Of a stretch of 64,000 nucleotides of DNA, positions 1 to 8,964 are shown piece after piece; within the stretch, counting starts at the first letter, position 1; the number at the start of each line of letters is the position of its first letter. This stretch comes from Paracoccus fontiphilus. Lineage in GTDB: Bacteria; Pseudomonadota; Alphaproteobacteria; Rhodobacterales; Rhodobacteraceae. Made by a program: the position numbers and the translations under genes. The stretch lies in assembly GCF_017356265.1 (NCBI RefSeq), contig NZ_JAFNAW010000004.1, positions 1 through 64,000 on the forward strand. Direction: 5' to 3'. The notes under the pieces were generated by a model, which was not told the origin of the DNA, did not search any database, and worked only from the letters and a program-made list of their open reading frames with translations.

Positions 1-14
1 CGCTGCTCGTCCAT
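1..14 (-). CDS. 5' end of an unidentified gene (partial)
   Basis: Only the first four codons (Met-Asp-Glu-Gln) and part of a fifth lie in the window. The start is supported by a perfect AAAGGGAGG ribosome binding site at 28-20, five bases from the ATG. A possible promoter lies further upstream on the same strand (TTGAAT at 107-102, a 16-base spacer, TATGGT at 85-80), but this is weak. The product cannot be named from four residues. Confidence 0.45.
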
Positions 15-159
15 TCAGACCTCCCTTTGGGGAGTTTGAATCAGAAATCAGCCGGTGGGGAAACCACGAATGTCCACGGACCATAGGCTAATGCCGCCGT
101 CATTCAAGGAATAAGGGCGGGGCTAGCCTTTGTTAAACCGGCCGTTGTATCCCACCTTC

Positions 160-1065
160 CTAGTAACGCTGCGGCACATACAGGTCCCGCGACAGGACAT
201 CGCGTTCATAGTCGGGATTGAAGACGCGGTCGGGCAGCGTCACCTCCTCGTGCGGGACATCGCCATAGGGGATCAGGCTCAGCAGGTGACTCATGCAGTT
301 CAGGCGCGCGCGCTTCTTGTCGTTGGCGGGCACGATGTACCACGGCGCCTCGGGGATGTTGGTGTGTTCCAGCATGTCCTCCTTGGCCTTGGTATAGGCT
401 TCCCAGCGGACGCGCGACTGCAGGTCCATCGGCGACAGCTTCCATTGCTTCAACGGATCGTGGATGCGCATCAGGAAGCGAAGCTGCTGTTCCTCGTCCG
501 TGATCGAGAACCAGTATTTCACCAGCCGGATGCCGGACCGGACCAGCATCCGTTCGAATTCCGGGACGTCCTGGAAGAACTGGTCCACCTCGTCGTCGGT
601 CGCGAAGCCCATCACGCGTTCGACGCCCGCGCGGTTGTACCAGCTGCGGTCGAACAGCACGATCTCTCCGCCCGCGGGCAGGTGGGGGACATAGCGCTGG
701 AAATACCACTGCGTCTTCTCGCGGTCGGACGGGGCGGGCAGCGCCACGGTGCGGACCACGCGGGGGTTCAGGCGCTGGCTGATGCGCTTGATCGCGCCGC
801 CCTTGCCGGCGCTGTCGCGGCCTTCGAAGATCACCACGACCTTTTCCTTGGTGTGGCTGACCCAGTCCTGCAGCTTGATCAGTTCGGTCTGCAGGCGCAG
901 CAGTTCGCGGAAATACAGCTTGCGGTCCATCTGGTCGGGCCGCTTTTCGCGATAGATGCGCCGGATTTCCTCGGACAGGACGGCGTCTTCCAGCTCGATC
1001 TCGTAATCCTCGTCCAGGGTTTCCAGAAGCTCGGCTTCCAGCCAGTCCTTGGGTTCTTGGTTCAT
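160..1065 (-). CDS. ppk2: Polyphosphate kinase 2 (PPK2)
   Basis: A 301-residue cytoplasmic kinase that moves phosphate between polyphosphate and nucleotides; the single-domain PPK2 family can work in either direction. The Walker A loop GRDSAGKGG is at residues 82-90 and the Walker B/lid segment FDRSWYNR at 138-145. A basic lid with the phrase HDPLKQWK follows near residue 200. The length is normal for a one-domain class I enzyme. A GAGG sequence eight bases before the ATG supports the start. It is a single gene, separated from the antiporter operon by about 80 bases. Whether ADP or GDP is preferred cannot be read from the sequence. Confidence 0.93.
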   Translation of the reverse strand: MNQEPKDWLEAELLETLDEDYEIELEDAVLSEEIRRIYREKRPDQMDRKLYFRELLRLQTELIKLQDWVSHTKEKVVVIFEGRDSAGKGGAIKRISQRLNPRVVRTVALPAPSDREKTQWYFQRYVPHLPAGGEIVLFDRSWYNRAGVERVMGFATDDEVDQFFQDVPEFERMLVRSGIRLVKYWFSITDEEQQLRFLMRIHDPLKQWKLSPMDLQSRVRWEAYTKAKEDMLEHTNIPEAPWYIVPANDKKRARLNCMSHLLSLIPYGDVPHEEVTLPDRVFNPDYERDVLSRDLYVPQRY

Positions 1066-1147
1066 GGTCTAACCTCGCGATGGAAGGCCCGTCTAAGGCG
1101 GAATTGTAACGACTTTGCGGCGGCCGGGTGTTCCCTGCGCGACAGGC

Positions 1148-1615
1148 CTAGCGGCCGAAGCGCTTGATGCAGGCCGGGGTGACCGCCAGCACGAAGTTGC
1201 TTCGGCCGCCGTCCACGGTGCCGCACCATTGGCCCGTCACGGTGAAAAGGCTGCGCGTTCCGCCGGCGGGCCGATAGGCGACGCGACGGCCGTTCACGTC
1301 GAACAGGTTCAGGACGCCGCCCGGATTGGTCGCGTAATAGCCCAGGACGCCGCCGTCCGCGGTGATGATCAGCCGTTCCTCGTTCTCGGGGTTCGACGGA
1401 CGGTTCTGCCATGTCGTGCCCGCGTTGGCGGTGTTGCCGGACGAGTTCCACGCCGCATGGGGGGAATTGGCCGGGCTTGCCGGATTGTTCGCCGGATGGC
1501 CGGGGCCGAGGTCGAAGGGCAGGCGGCTCTGGTCCAGGACGATCAGCGGCGCGTCGGCCAGACCTGCCGCCGCGGCGGCAAGCCAGGCCGCCAGGGCAAC
1601 GGCCGCGCGCATCAC
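1148..1615 (-). CDS. Hypothetical secreted protein coupled to the pha operon
   Basis: A 155-residue protein I do not recognise. It starts with a clear Sec signal peptide (two basic-free methionines, an Arg, then an Ala/Leu-rich stretch to about residue 22, ending ADA). The mature part is rich in Asn, Pro and Gly in its first third, then has beta-like segments with two cysteines (WCG and ACIKRFGR near the end) that could pair in the periplasm. Its ATG overlaps the phaG stop in an ATGA arrangement, so it is probably translated with the antiporter genes. A role in sensing or protecting the periplasmic face is possible but is only a guess from position. Confidence 0.7.
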   Translation of the reverse strand: MMRAAVALAAWLAAAAAGLADAPLIVLDQSRLPFDLGPGHPANNPASPANSPHAAWNSSGNTANAGTTWQNRPSNPENEERLIITADGGVLGYYATNPGGVLNLFDVNGRRVAYRPAGGTRSLFTVTGQWCGTVDGGRSNFVLAVTPACIKRFGR

Positions 1616-1980
1616 CGATCCTCGGGCGGGGTCTCGCCGCCGGTGGCGGGCAGCCCGTCCGCGCCTTCCGAGCGGTCGCGTTGCAGGGCGGCGCGCGCCA
1701 GCATCATCAGCGTCACGGGGGTTGTCACGACGATGCAGATGCCGATGACGAATTCATGCACCACGGGCCGGCCTTCCAGAACGGTGAACATCAGCGCCGA
1801 GGCGATGATGACCCCGCCCGTCCCCCAGCTTGTCGCAAGCGTCGGGGCATGGAGCCGGTCATAGAAGGTCGACAGCCGCGCAAAGCCCAGGGCGCCGATC
1901 AGCGTCAGGGTGGAGCCCAGGACGACAAGAAGGGCGACGGGGATCGCGACGGCCAGCGGGACGGCTTGCAACGGGCTCAT
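1612..1980 (-). CDS. phaG: Cation/H+ antiporter subunit G
   Basis: A 122-residue membrane protein with three predicted transmembrane helices: residues about 10-32 (ending LIGALGFAR), 50-65 and 75-95. The phrase [16 protein letters not shown] is characteristic of the MnhG/PhaG family. It is the last antiporter subunit of a Pha/Mrp-type complex, which exchanges K+ or Na+ for protons and helps keep internal pH neutral in alkali. Its start overlaps the phaF stop by four bases and its own stop overlaps the following secreted-protein gene. The hydrophilic C-terminal tail is Glu/Gly rich and variable in the family. Confidence 0.93.
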   Translation of the reverse strand: MSPLQAVPLAVAIPVALLVVLGSTLTLIGALGFARLSTFYDRLHAPTLATSWGTGGVIIASALMFTVLEGRPVVHEFVIGICIVVTTPVTLMMLARAALQRDRSEGADGLPATGGETPPEDR

Positions 1981-2258
1981 TCGATCACCTCGCCACGGAA
2001 CAGGAACTTGGCAAGCGCGACCGAGGTCACGAAGCCCATGATGGCGATGACGGTCGCCGCCTCGAAGAAGAAGGCCGTCCCCAGGCGCATCCCCGTCACC
2101 ACCAGAAGCAGCATGATCGAGACGTAAAGCGCGTCAAGCGCCAGCACCCGGTCCTGCGCGCGCGGGCCGCGAAGGATGCGCGTGCCGACCAGGCAGCCCG
2201 CAAGCGCCAGCGTCACCTGTGCGTAGCCCAGGGCGATGGTCAGGATCATTTCGCTCAT
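1977..2258 (-). CDS. phaF: Cation/H+ antiporter subunit F
   Basis: A 93-residue protein with three hydrophobic helices. The central segment [15 protein letters not shown] is the family signature of MnhF/PhaF, where the Asp residues sit next to a helix. It is a small integral subunit of the multi-subunit antiporter. It overlaps phaE upstream and phaG downstream by four bases each, so translation is coupled along the operon. Length is typical. Confidence 0.93.
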   Translation of the reverse strand: MSEMILTIALGYAQVTLALAGCLVGTRILRGPRAQDRVLALDALYVSIMLLLVVTGMRLGTAFFFEAATVIAIMGFVTSVALAKFLFRGEVIE

Positions 2259-2740
2259 TCAAAGATCTCCATCAGCATCGGCTCGTAGATCTTGCCGACG
2301 ACATCGCGATAGTGCTGGACCTCGGAGCCGTCGAAGATGTGCAGCGTCAGGATGCCGCTGTCCGTCTCGTATTCGACCCAGGCCGTGCCGGGGGTCGCCG
2401 TCAGGATCATCGCCAGGAACCCCAGCGCCGTCTGGTCGGTGATCGTCAGCGGGATCTGGACAAAGGCCGAACGGCGCCCGTTGCGCCCCTCGGTCAGCAG
2501 CAGGCGCGCGACCGCGAGGTTGGATCGGATGATGTCCCAGAACAGGACAAGGACCAGCCGGGGCACGACGGCCCAGCGCCGCACGTGCGGGGTCGACGGA
2601 TGCAGGGCGGACATGGCCCAGCCTGCGACCAGCGACAGGGCCGTTCCCAGGATCAGGTAGCCCAGCGAGAATCGCGTCAGCATCAGCCACAGCACGACCA
2701 GCGTGGTGGACAGGACGGGATGGGGGATCAGCCTGGTCAT
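2255..2740 (-). CDS. phaE: Cation/H+ antiporter subunit E
   Basis: A 161-residue membrane protein of the MnhE/PhaE family. Two hydrophobic helices lie in the first 50 residues, followed by a cytoplasmic domain that includes [22 protein letters not shown], split here as [10 protein letters not shown] and LTATPGT, the part of the protein most conserved in the family. It ends with a short helix containing the HIFDG segment. It overlaps phaD and phaF by four bases. In the complex it is a small structural subunit; ion translocation is attributed to the A and D subunits. Confidence 0.92.
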   Translation of the reverse strand: MTRLIPHPVLSTTLVVLWLMLTRFSLGYLILGTALSLVAGWAMSALHPSTPHVRRWAVVPRLVLVLFWDIIRSNLAVARLLLTEGRNGRRSAFVQIPLTITDQTALGFLAMILTATPGTAWVEYETDSGILTLHIFDGSEVQHYRDVVGKIYEPMLMEIFE

Positions 2741-4377
2741 GGCTCGGAACCCTCGTCTTCCTTGGGCCGGTCGGCGGCGCGGGGGGTGGCGAAGACGCCA
2801 TAGGCATAGGCGGCCGTGTCATGCAGCGCGCGCGCGGTGCCCGAGGTATAGCGCAGCATCGCCTCGGCCTTGAGGCTGGTCAGGGCCAGCACCACCAGAA
2901 GCGCGATCACCGGGGCGACCTCCAGTGCAAGGACGCGGGGCAGGGTGGCGTCGTTGGCCCAGAAGGTCTGGATGCCGATCCGGGCCATGCCGATCAGCGT
3001 GGCCAGGCCCGACAGGATCAGCAGCCCGATGAAGGACCAGGCAAGGCCTGCGGGCAGGGCCGTCTGCGCGATCAGGGCCTGCACGATGGCAACCTTGCCG
3101 ACAAAGCCCGGCAAGGGCGGCAGCCCCGCCAGCATCAGCACGCAAAGCGCGAAGCAGATGCCCAGCACGGTCATGGCCGGCATGGCGAGCGCGGTGTCCG
3201 GCACCTCGTCCAGGTCGGTGTCGTCGAGGCCATAGGCGTCCGCCGTCAAGGCCAGCATCGCGGCGATGCCGCCATCCTCGCGGTTCATGGGCTCGATCAG
3301 CAGGAACAGGGCACTGGTCGCCAGGACCGACCCGATCAGGTAATATAGCGCGCCCGACAGCATCGCCGGACCACCGCCCGCCAGCGCGAAGCCGGTGATG
3401 CCCAGGACCGTCCCCGACGAGATCAGCACCGAATGCGCCGCCATCCGCCCCAGGCTTTGCGAGGACAGAAGCCCCAGCAGCCCGAACAGGATCGTGGCCA
3501 TGCCCAGAAGGATCAGGACGCTGGCGCCGAAGCTGGTGGACGGCCCGCCGGTTTCGCCGAACAGCAGCATCGACAGGCGCAGGATCGCATAGACGCCCAC
3601 CTTGGTCATGATCGCGAACATGGCGCCGACCGGGGCCGCGGCGGCCATGTAGGCGGTGGGGAGCCAGAAGGACAGGGGCCAGCTTCCCGCCTTTACCAGG
3701 AACGCCACCGACAGGATCGCCACGCCCGCGTGCAGCAGCGGCCGATCCTCGGGCGCGACCGAGGCGATCAGGTTCGCCAGATGCGCCATGTTCAGGGTGC
3801 CCGTGACCCCGTAGATGAGGCTGACGCCGATCAGGAACAGCAGCGATGCCGCCAGGTTGATGGCGATATAGTGCATCCCGGCCCGCACCCGCAGTTGCCC
3901 CGATCCGTGCAGCAACAAGCCGTAGGACGCGGCCAGCAGGATCTCGAAGAACACGAACAGGTTGAAGATGTCGCCGGTCAGGAAGGCGCCGTTCAACCCC
4001 ATCAGCAGGAACTGGAACATGGAAAAGTAATGCGAACCCTGCCGGTTCCATCCGGCATGGGCATAGACCAGCGACGGGATCGCCAGCAGCGCGGTCAGCA
4101 CCAGCATCATCGCGGCCAGCCGGTCCAGCACCAGGACGATGCCGTAAGGCGCGGCCCAGTCGCCCAGCAGGTAGAAGCTGATGCCCTCGGCATCGCTGAT
4201 GTCGCCGCCGGTCTTGGCGCGGACCACAAGCTCGACCGCGATCAGCAGTTGCGACGCGGCCGAGATCGTGGACAGCCAGAATTTCGCGCCCCGCTGCCGG
4301 TCGTCGTAAAGCAGCATCAGCGCCCCGGTGACGAAGGGGATCAGGATCGGCGCGATGATCAGGTGTTCGTTGATCAC
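2737..4377 (-). CDS. phaD: Cation/H+ antiporter subunit D
   Basis: A 546-residue proton-pumping-type membrane subunit, homologous to complex I subunit NuoN/NuoM and to MnhD. I use a GTG start at 4377, which overlaps the phaC TGA as GTGA; the open frame runs further upstream but that part is shadow of phaC. Visible features are many hydrophobic helices, the loop GAFLTGDIFNLFVFFE near residue 120 that carries the conserved membrane glutamate, and KAGSWPLSFWLP near residue 225 with the conserved lysine. The C-terminal 30 residues are hydrophilic. It sits between phaC and phaE with 4-base overlaps. Confidence 0.93.
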   Translation of the reverse strand: MINEHLIIAPILIPFVTGALMLLYDDRQRGAKFWLSTISAASQLLIAVELVVRAKTGGDISDAEGISFYLLGDWAAPYGIVLVLDRLAAMMLVLTALLAIPSLVYAHAGWNRQGSHYFSMFQFLLMGLNGAFLTGDIFNLFVFFEILLAASYGLLLHGSGQLRVRAGMHYIAINLAASLLFLIGVSLIYGVTGTLNMAHLANLIASVAPEDRPLLHAGVAILSVAFLVKAGSWPLSFWLPTAYMAAAAPVGAMFAIMTKVGVYAILRLSMLLFGETGGPSTSFGASVLILLGMATILFGLLGLLSSQSLGRMAAHSVLISSGTVLGITGFALAGGGPAMLSGALYYLIGSVLATSALFLLIEPMNREDGGIAAMLALTADAYGLDDTDLDEVPDTALAMPAMTVLGICFALCVLMLAGLPPLPGFVGKVAIVQALIAQTALPAGLAWSFIGLLILSGLATLIGMARIGIQTFWANDATLPRVLALEVAPVIALLVVLALTSLKAEAMLRYTSGTARALHDTAAYAYGVFATPRAADRPKEDEGSEP

Positions 4378-4718
4378 TGGCTGCGCTCCTTTCCGTCGAC
4401 ATGGTCGGTGCCGGTCATGCCGCGGGACGCGATCATCACCACCAGAAACAGCGCGGTGGTGGCGAAGCTGATGACGATGGCGGTCAGGACCAGCGCCTGC
4501 GGCAGCGGGTCGGCATAGCGCGTCGGGTCGACAAAGCCGCCCTTTGGCATGATCGGCGGTGCGCCGGGCGTCAGCCGCCCCATGGAAAAGATGAACAGGT
4601 TGACCGCATAGGACAGCAGGCACAGGCCGATCACCACCTGGAAGCTGCGCGGGCGCAGCACCAGCCAGATGCCCGAGGCCGACAGGATGCCTATTGCGGC
4701 GGACAGGATGATTTCCAT
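4374..4718 (-). CDS. phaC: Cation/H+ antiporter subunit C
   Basis: A 114-residue homologue of NuoK and MnhC with three transmembrane helices. The segment VIGLCLLSYAVNLFIFSMG near residue 30 and the later phrase DPLPQALVLTAIVI are typical of subunit C. The ATG at 4718 overlaps the phaAB stop as ATGA, which fixes the start; a longer upstream frame is shadow. It likely forms part of the membrane arm with PhaD. Confidence 0.93.
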   Translation of the reverse strand: MEIILSAAIGILSASGIWLVLRPRSFQVVIGLCLLSYAVNLFIFSMGRLTPGAPPIMPKGGFVDPTRYADPLPQALVLTAIVISFATTALFLVVMIASRGMTGTDHVDGKERSQ

Positions 4719-7606
4719 CAGGCGGTCTCCTTCCGGGCAGCGGCGGCGTCGTCCTGTTCGCGCATCCGGCTGGCGCGCAGCGACTGGTGGGCGATGGCGA
4801 CCAGCATCAGGACGACGGCGCCCACGACGGTGGCAAAGACCCCGATGTCGAACAGCAGCGCGGTGGCGGCGGGCACCTCGCCCACCAGCGGTACATGCAC
4901 ATAGCGCGCATGGGCGGTCAGGAACGGATAGCCGAACCGCCAGGCGCCCATGCCGGTCGCGACGGCGATCAGCAGGCCGATGCCCATCCAGCGGATCGGC
5001 AGCACGGTGATCCGCGCCTCGACCCAGCGCACGTTCGTGGCGATGTACTGGACCAGGAAGGCGATCGCCAGCGTCACGCCGGCGGCAAAGCCTCCGCCCG
5101 GAAGGTCGTGCCCCCGGAAGAAGAAGTAGCCCGACACCAGGATCAGCAGCGGGAACATCCACAGCATGATGACCGAGGGAACGTAAAGGTAGTCGTCCAG
5201 CGTGGGCGTGTTGTCCAGCGTCTGCTGGTAGGGGGCCTCGACGCTTTCGGGCGCGGGACGGAAGCGGCGCAGCAGGGCGAAGATCGTCAACCCCACTATC
5301 GCCAGCACGGTGATCTCGCCGAAGGTGTCGAAGGCGCGGAAATCGACAAGGATCACGTTGACGACGTTCGTGCCGCCGCCCTCGTAATAGGCATTGCCCA
5401 GGAACCAGTCGCCCACGTTGCTGATCAGCGGCCGCGTCATGAGGGCGAAGGCGATCGCGGCGATGCCGGTGCCGCCGACAATGGCGATGACCAGGTCGCG
5501 GCCGCGCCGGATCTTGGCGGGCAGCAGCTTGTCGGCCGCGATCTCGGACCGGCGCTTGGGCAGCCAGCGCAGGCCCAGAAGCAGCAGCACGGTTGTCGCG
5601 ACCTCGACCAGCAACTGGGTCAGCGCCAGGTCGGGGGACGAGAACCAGGCAAAGGTCAGGCAGGTCACGACGCCTGCGCCGCCCAGCAGGACAAGGGCCG
5701 CGAAGCGGTGATACTTGGCCTGCCATGCGGCGCCGATGGCGCAGGCCGCGCCCACCAGCCACAGCAGGGCGAAGGCAGGGTTCGGCGCGTGCAGGCGCAG
5801 ATCGTCCGCAAAGCTCAGCACGCCCCACAGCGACCCGCAGGCCACCGCGATGGCGGTCAGGACCAGCAGGCGCAACTGAGGCTGCAGGGCTTCGGTCGAG
5901 AAGATGCGCAGCGCGAGGCGCGGCAGCCGCCAGGTCAGGCGGAACAGCAGCCAGTCATAGACCCGCTGGCCGCGCAGGCGATGCAGAAGGAACGGACCCT
6001 CGGGGCCCTGGGCGATGGCCTTGGCGCTGGACAGGTAGATCAGGGTTCCCACCCCAAGGGCGATCAGGCTCAGCAGCAGGGGCGCGTTGACGCCATGCCA
6101 GATCGCGATCTTGTAATAGGGCATCCCGGCGCCCGCGACTGACCGGGCGGCGGTGTTGATGACCGTTCCCAGGGTTAGCGCCGGGAAGATGCCGACCAGC
6201 AGGCAGACAAAGACCAGCAGTTCGACCGGGCGGCGCATCCAGGCGGGGGGTTCGTGCGGGGCTTTCGGCAGGTCGGTCGCCTGCGGGCCGAAGAACACCG
6301 TCGCGATGAAGCGCAGCGAGTAGGCGACCGACAGGCTGCTGCCGACGATGGCGAAATAGGGCAGGGCGTTGTCCAGCCAGGTGCCGTTGTGCCAATCCAC
6401 GGCCTCGGCCAGGAACATCTCCTTGGACAGGAAGCCGTTCAGCAGGGGCACCCCCGCCATGGCGGCGGCGGCGACGATGGCCAGCGTGCCGGTGATCGGC
6501 ATGGGCCGCATCAACCCGCTGAGGCGGCGCATGTCGCGCGTGCCGGTTTCATGGTCGATGATGCCCGCGGCCATGAACAGCGATGCCTTGAAGACCGCGT
6601 GGTTGCAGATGTGGAAGATCGCGGCCAGGATCGCCACCGGCCCACCGATCCCCGCAAGCGCGGTAATCAGGCCAAGGTGGCTGATCGTCGAATAGGCCAG
6701 CAGCCCTTTTAGGTCATGGCGATACAGCGCGACCGCCGCCCCCAGGATCAGCGTGACGACCCCTGCGCCGGTGACGGCGAAGAACCAGGCCTCGGTCCCG
6801 CCCAGGACGGGCGAGAAGCGGATCAGCAGGAACACGCCCGCCTTCACCATGGTCGCGGAATGCAGGAAGGCCGATACCGGGGTCGGCGCGGCCATGGCGC
6901 CGGGCAGCCAGAAGTGGAACGGGAACTGCGCCGACTTGGTGAAGGCGCCCAGAAGGAACAGCGCCAGCATCGGTTCGTAGAAGGGGTGCGCCCGGACCCT
7001 GTCGCCCGCCCGCAGGATCATCCCCAGGTCATAGCTGCCGGCGGCATGGCCCAGCATCAGCATCGCCACCAGCAGGCAGAGCCCGCCCAGGGCCGTCACG
7101 ATCAGCGCCGTCCGCGCCCCGTCCCGCGCGGCGGCGCCGCCGTGCCAGAAGCCGATCAGCAGGAACGAGATCAGCGAGGTCATTTCCCAGAACACGACCA
7201 TGACCAGCACGTTGCCCGAGATCAGGATGCCCTGCATCGCCCCGGTAAAGGCCATCAGCAGCGCGAAGAAGCGCGGCAGGCTGTCGCTTTCGGCCATGTA
7301 GTAGCGGGCATAGATGACGACCAGGACGCCGATCGACAGCACCAGCGTCGCGAACAGCCAGGCGAAGCCGTCCATCCGCAGCGCCATGTTCATGCCCAGC
7401 GAGGGAATCCATTGCAGGCTGGCGCGCATGACGTTGCCCGACTGGATCTCGGGACGGAAGCCGAAAAGGATCGCCAGCCCGGCAGCCAGCGACAAGGCCG
7501 CCAGCCAGGTCGATGCGCCCCGCGCCGTCTGGGGCATGGTCAGCAGGATCAGCGAGGTCGCGAAGGGAAGAAAGGCCAACAACAGGAACAGATTGTGTTC
7601 GGCCAT
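4718..7606 (-). CDS. phaAB: Fused cation/H+ antiporter subunits A and B
   Basis: A 962-residue integral membrane protein combining MnhA and MnhB, the layout of group 2 Mrp antiporters such as rhizobial Pha. The N-terminal 500 residues resemble complex I subunit NuoL: LISFLLIGFWH carries the conserved loop after the glutamate helix, and KSAQFPFHFWLPGAM near residue 225 holds the conserved lysine. The C-terminal region from about residue 770 contains the MnhB part, with DFRAFDTFGEI and HDLPGGGFAAG. I chose the ATG at 7606 because GAGGGCAAGG lies just upstream and the protein then starts with a normal hydrophobic helix; the frame is open for 28 more codons. It is the first gene of the operon and has a structured leader. 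Confidence 0.94.
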   Translation of the reverse strand: MAEHNLFLLLAFLPFATSLILLTMPQTARGASTWLAALSLAAGLAILFGFRPEIQSGNVMRASLQWIPSLGMNMALRMDGFAWLFATLVLSIGVLVVIYARYYMAESDSLPRFFALLMAFTGAMQGILISGNVLVMVVFWEMTSLISFLLIGFWHGGAAARDGARTALIVTALGGLCLLVAMLMLGHAAGSYDLGMILRAGDRVRAHPFYEPMLALFLLGAFTKSAQFPFHFWLPGAMAAPTPVSAFLHSATMVKAGVFLLIRFSPVLGGTEAWFFAVTGAGVVTLILGAAVALYRHDLKGLLAYSTISHLGLITALAGIGGPVAILAAIFHICNHAVFKASLFMAAGIIDHETGTRDMRRLSGLMRPMPITGTLAIVAAAAMAGVPLLNGFLSKEMFLAEAVDWHNGTWLDNALPYFAIVGSSLSVAYSLRFIATVFFGPQATDLPKAPHEPPAWMRRPVELLVFVCLLVGIFPALTLGTVINTAARSVAGAGMPYYKIAIWHGVNAPLLLSLIALGVGTLIYLSSAKAIAQGPEGPFLLHRLRGQRVYDWLLFRLTWRLPRLALRIFSTEALQPQLRLLVLTAIAVACGSLWGVLSFADDLRLHAPNPAFALLWLVGAACAIGAAWQAKYHRFAALVLLGGAGVVTCLTFAWFSSPDLALTQLLVEVATTVLLLLGLRWLPKRRSEIAADKLLPAKIRRGRDLVIAIVGGTGIAAIAFALMTRPLISNVGDWFLGNAYYEGGGTNVVNVILVDFRAFDTFGEITVLAIVGLTIFALLRRFRPAPESVEAPYQQTLDNTPTLDDYLYVPSVIMLWMFPLLILVSGYFFFRGHDLPGGGFAAGVTLAIAFLVQYIATNVRWVEARITVLPIRWMGIGLLIAVATGMGAWRFGYPFLTAHARYVHVPLVGEVPAATALLFDIGVFATVVGAVVLMLVAIAHQSLRASRMREQDDAAAARKETA

Positions 7607-7770
7607 GCTTGCCTTGCCCTCGCCCTGATAACTGCATCGCGTCCCCCGGACATGCCTGTCCGGATCTTGTTCCGTGTGAAGGGGGAACAAGCGACGCCGG
7701 GCGTTCGGGGGTTTGAAACCGAATGCCTTTCGTGCCGGTCAAGATCAAGGCCGGATTGGCCGCAATCCGG
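7607..7770 (-). promoter_or_regulatory. Hairpin-rich leader of the pha operon
   Basis: Upstream of phaAB three perfect inverted repeats lie within 125 bases: 8 bp at 7751-7758/7763-7770, 8 bp at 7666-7673/7684-7691 (CTTGTTCC with GGAACAAG), and 7 bp at 7646-7652/7657-7663 (CCGGACA with TGTCCGG). A further TTCGG/CCGAA pair lies between the first two. The nearest ends 40 bases before the ATG. This could be a regulated leader RNA, but no known riboswitch class was recognised. Confidence 0.4.
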
Positions 7771-7828
7771 GGATTTTTCCAACTTTTCTGTTATCCGCCC
7801 ACAGGCCGCGCCGCAGGCTGCGGCAGAT

Positions 7829-7851
7829 CGCCTCGGCTGCGAACCGAGGCG
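7829..7851 (-). terminator. Hairpin after the reductase gene
   Basis: A perfect 8-bp stem (CGCCTCGG with CCGAGGCG) around a 7-base loop lies 30 bases beyond the stop of the reductase gene. It has no T-run, so it may be a weak terminator or a transcript-end stabiliser. Confidence 0.35.
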
Positions 7852-7880
7852 CCTGTGTCAACGTTGGGGACCGGCCCGCG

Positions 7881-8957
7881 TCAGACCTCGACCTCGATCC
7901 TGCCCATGGGGTGGGAACAGCAGGCCAGGATATAGCCGTCCTCGATGTCCTCGTCGCTGATGCCGCCGTTGTGGACCATGTGCACCTCGCCCGAGGTCTT
8001 GCGGATCTTGCAGGTGCCGCACAGGCCGAAGGTGCAGCCCGACGGGATGTTCAGCCCCGACCGCTTGGCGACCGCCAGGACGGTGTCGGTTTCCGCGCAG
8101 GGCGCGGTGACGCCGCTGGCCGTGAAGGTGATCTGCGCCTTTGCGCCTTCCTCGGGAACGACATCCTCGATCACCGGGGCGTCGGCCTCGGTCTTGATGG
8201 GGGCGCCGAAGCTTTCCTGGTGATAGTGGTCCATGTCGAAGCCGAGCGCGATCAGCATGTCGCGCACGGACTGCATGAACGGTTCCGGGCCGCAGCAGAA
8301 GACCTCGCGTTCCAGGTAGTCGGGGGCCATCAGGCCCAGCATGATCTGGTTCAGGCGCCCCAGATAGCCGGTCCACGCGGTGAAGGGGTCGTTTTCTTCC
8401 ACCGTGAAGCGCAGTTGCAGGCCGGGCACGCGGTCGGCGAACTGTTCCAGGCGGCGGCGGAAGATGATGTCCGAGGGCGAGCGCGCGGCGTGGACGAAGA
8501 CAATGTCCGGCATCTCGCCCGAATCCCAGGCCCAGGTGGTCATGGACATCATCGGCGTGACGCCCGACCCGGCCGAGATGAACAGGTGCTTCTTCGCGGG
8601 GTGCCGATGGCTGGAAAAGATCCCCGACGGGCCATAGGCCTTGATCCGCATTCCCGGCCGCAGGTGGTCCAGCATCCAGCGCGTCGCCAGCGATGTGCGC
8701 TGCGCCTTGACCGTGACGCTGATCGACAGCGGCCGCGACGGGCTGGAGCTGATCGTGTAGGTCCGCTGCACGTTGCCGGACGGCAGGGGCAGGTCCAGCG
8801 TGACGAACTGCCCGGGCTGGTAATCGAACCACGCCCCCGACGGCGCCCGGAAGGTGAAGGTGGCGGCATCCGCCGTTTCGGGAACCACCATCGCGCATTC
8901 CAGATGCTCGTCGTCGGACCACGGTTCGGCGGCCCAGTTCAGGCGTGGCTTCTTCAT
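7881..8957 (-). CDS. gbcB: Ferredoxin-type reductase of a quaternary-amine monooxygenase
   Basis: A 358-residue reductase that passes electrons from NAD(P)H through flavin and a [2Fe-2S] cluster to the oxygenase encoded just upstream. The FAD-binding segment RTYTISSSPS is near residue 65, the nucleotide-binding SAGSGVTPMMSM near 130, and the pyridine-nucleotide segment FCCGPEPFM near 245. The C-terminal plant-type ferredoxin domain has the cluster ligands in GCTFGLCGTC near 310 and a fourth Cys in LACCSHP near 348. This order matches GbcB, the glycine betaine monooxygenase reductase. It follows the oxygenase gene by seven bases, so the two form an operon. The exact substrate is inferred. Confidence 0.82.
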   Translation of the reverse strand: MKKPRLNWAAEPWSDDEHLECAMVVPETADAATFTFRAPSGAWFDYQPGQFVTLDLPLPSGNVQRTYTISSSPSRPLSISVTVKAQRTSLATRWMLDHLRPGMRIKAYGPSGIFSSHRHPAKKHLFISAGSGVTPMMSMTTWAWDSGEMPDIVFVHAARSPSDIIFRRRLEQFADRVPGLQLRFTVEENDPFTAWTGYLGRLNQIMLGLMAPDYLEREVFCCGPEPFMQSVRDMLIALGFDMDHYHQESFGAPIKTEADAPVIEDVVPEEGAKAQITFTASGVTAPCAETDTVLAVAKRSGLNIPSGCTFGLCGTCKIRKTSGEVHMVHNGGISDEDIEDGYILACCSHPMGRIEVEV

Positions 8958-8964
8958 GCGCTTC

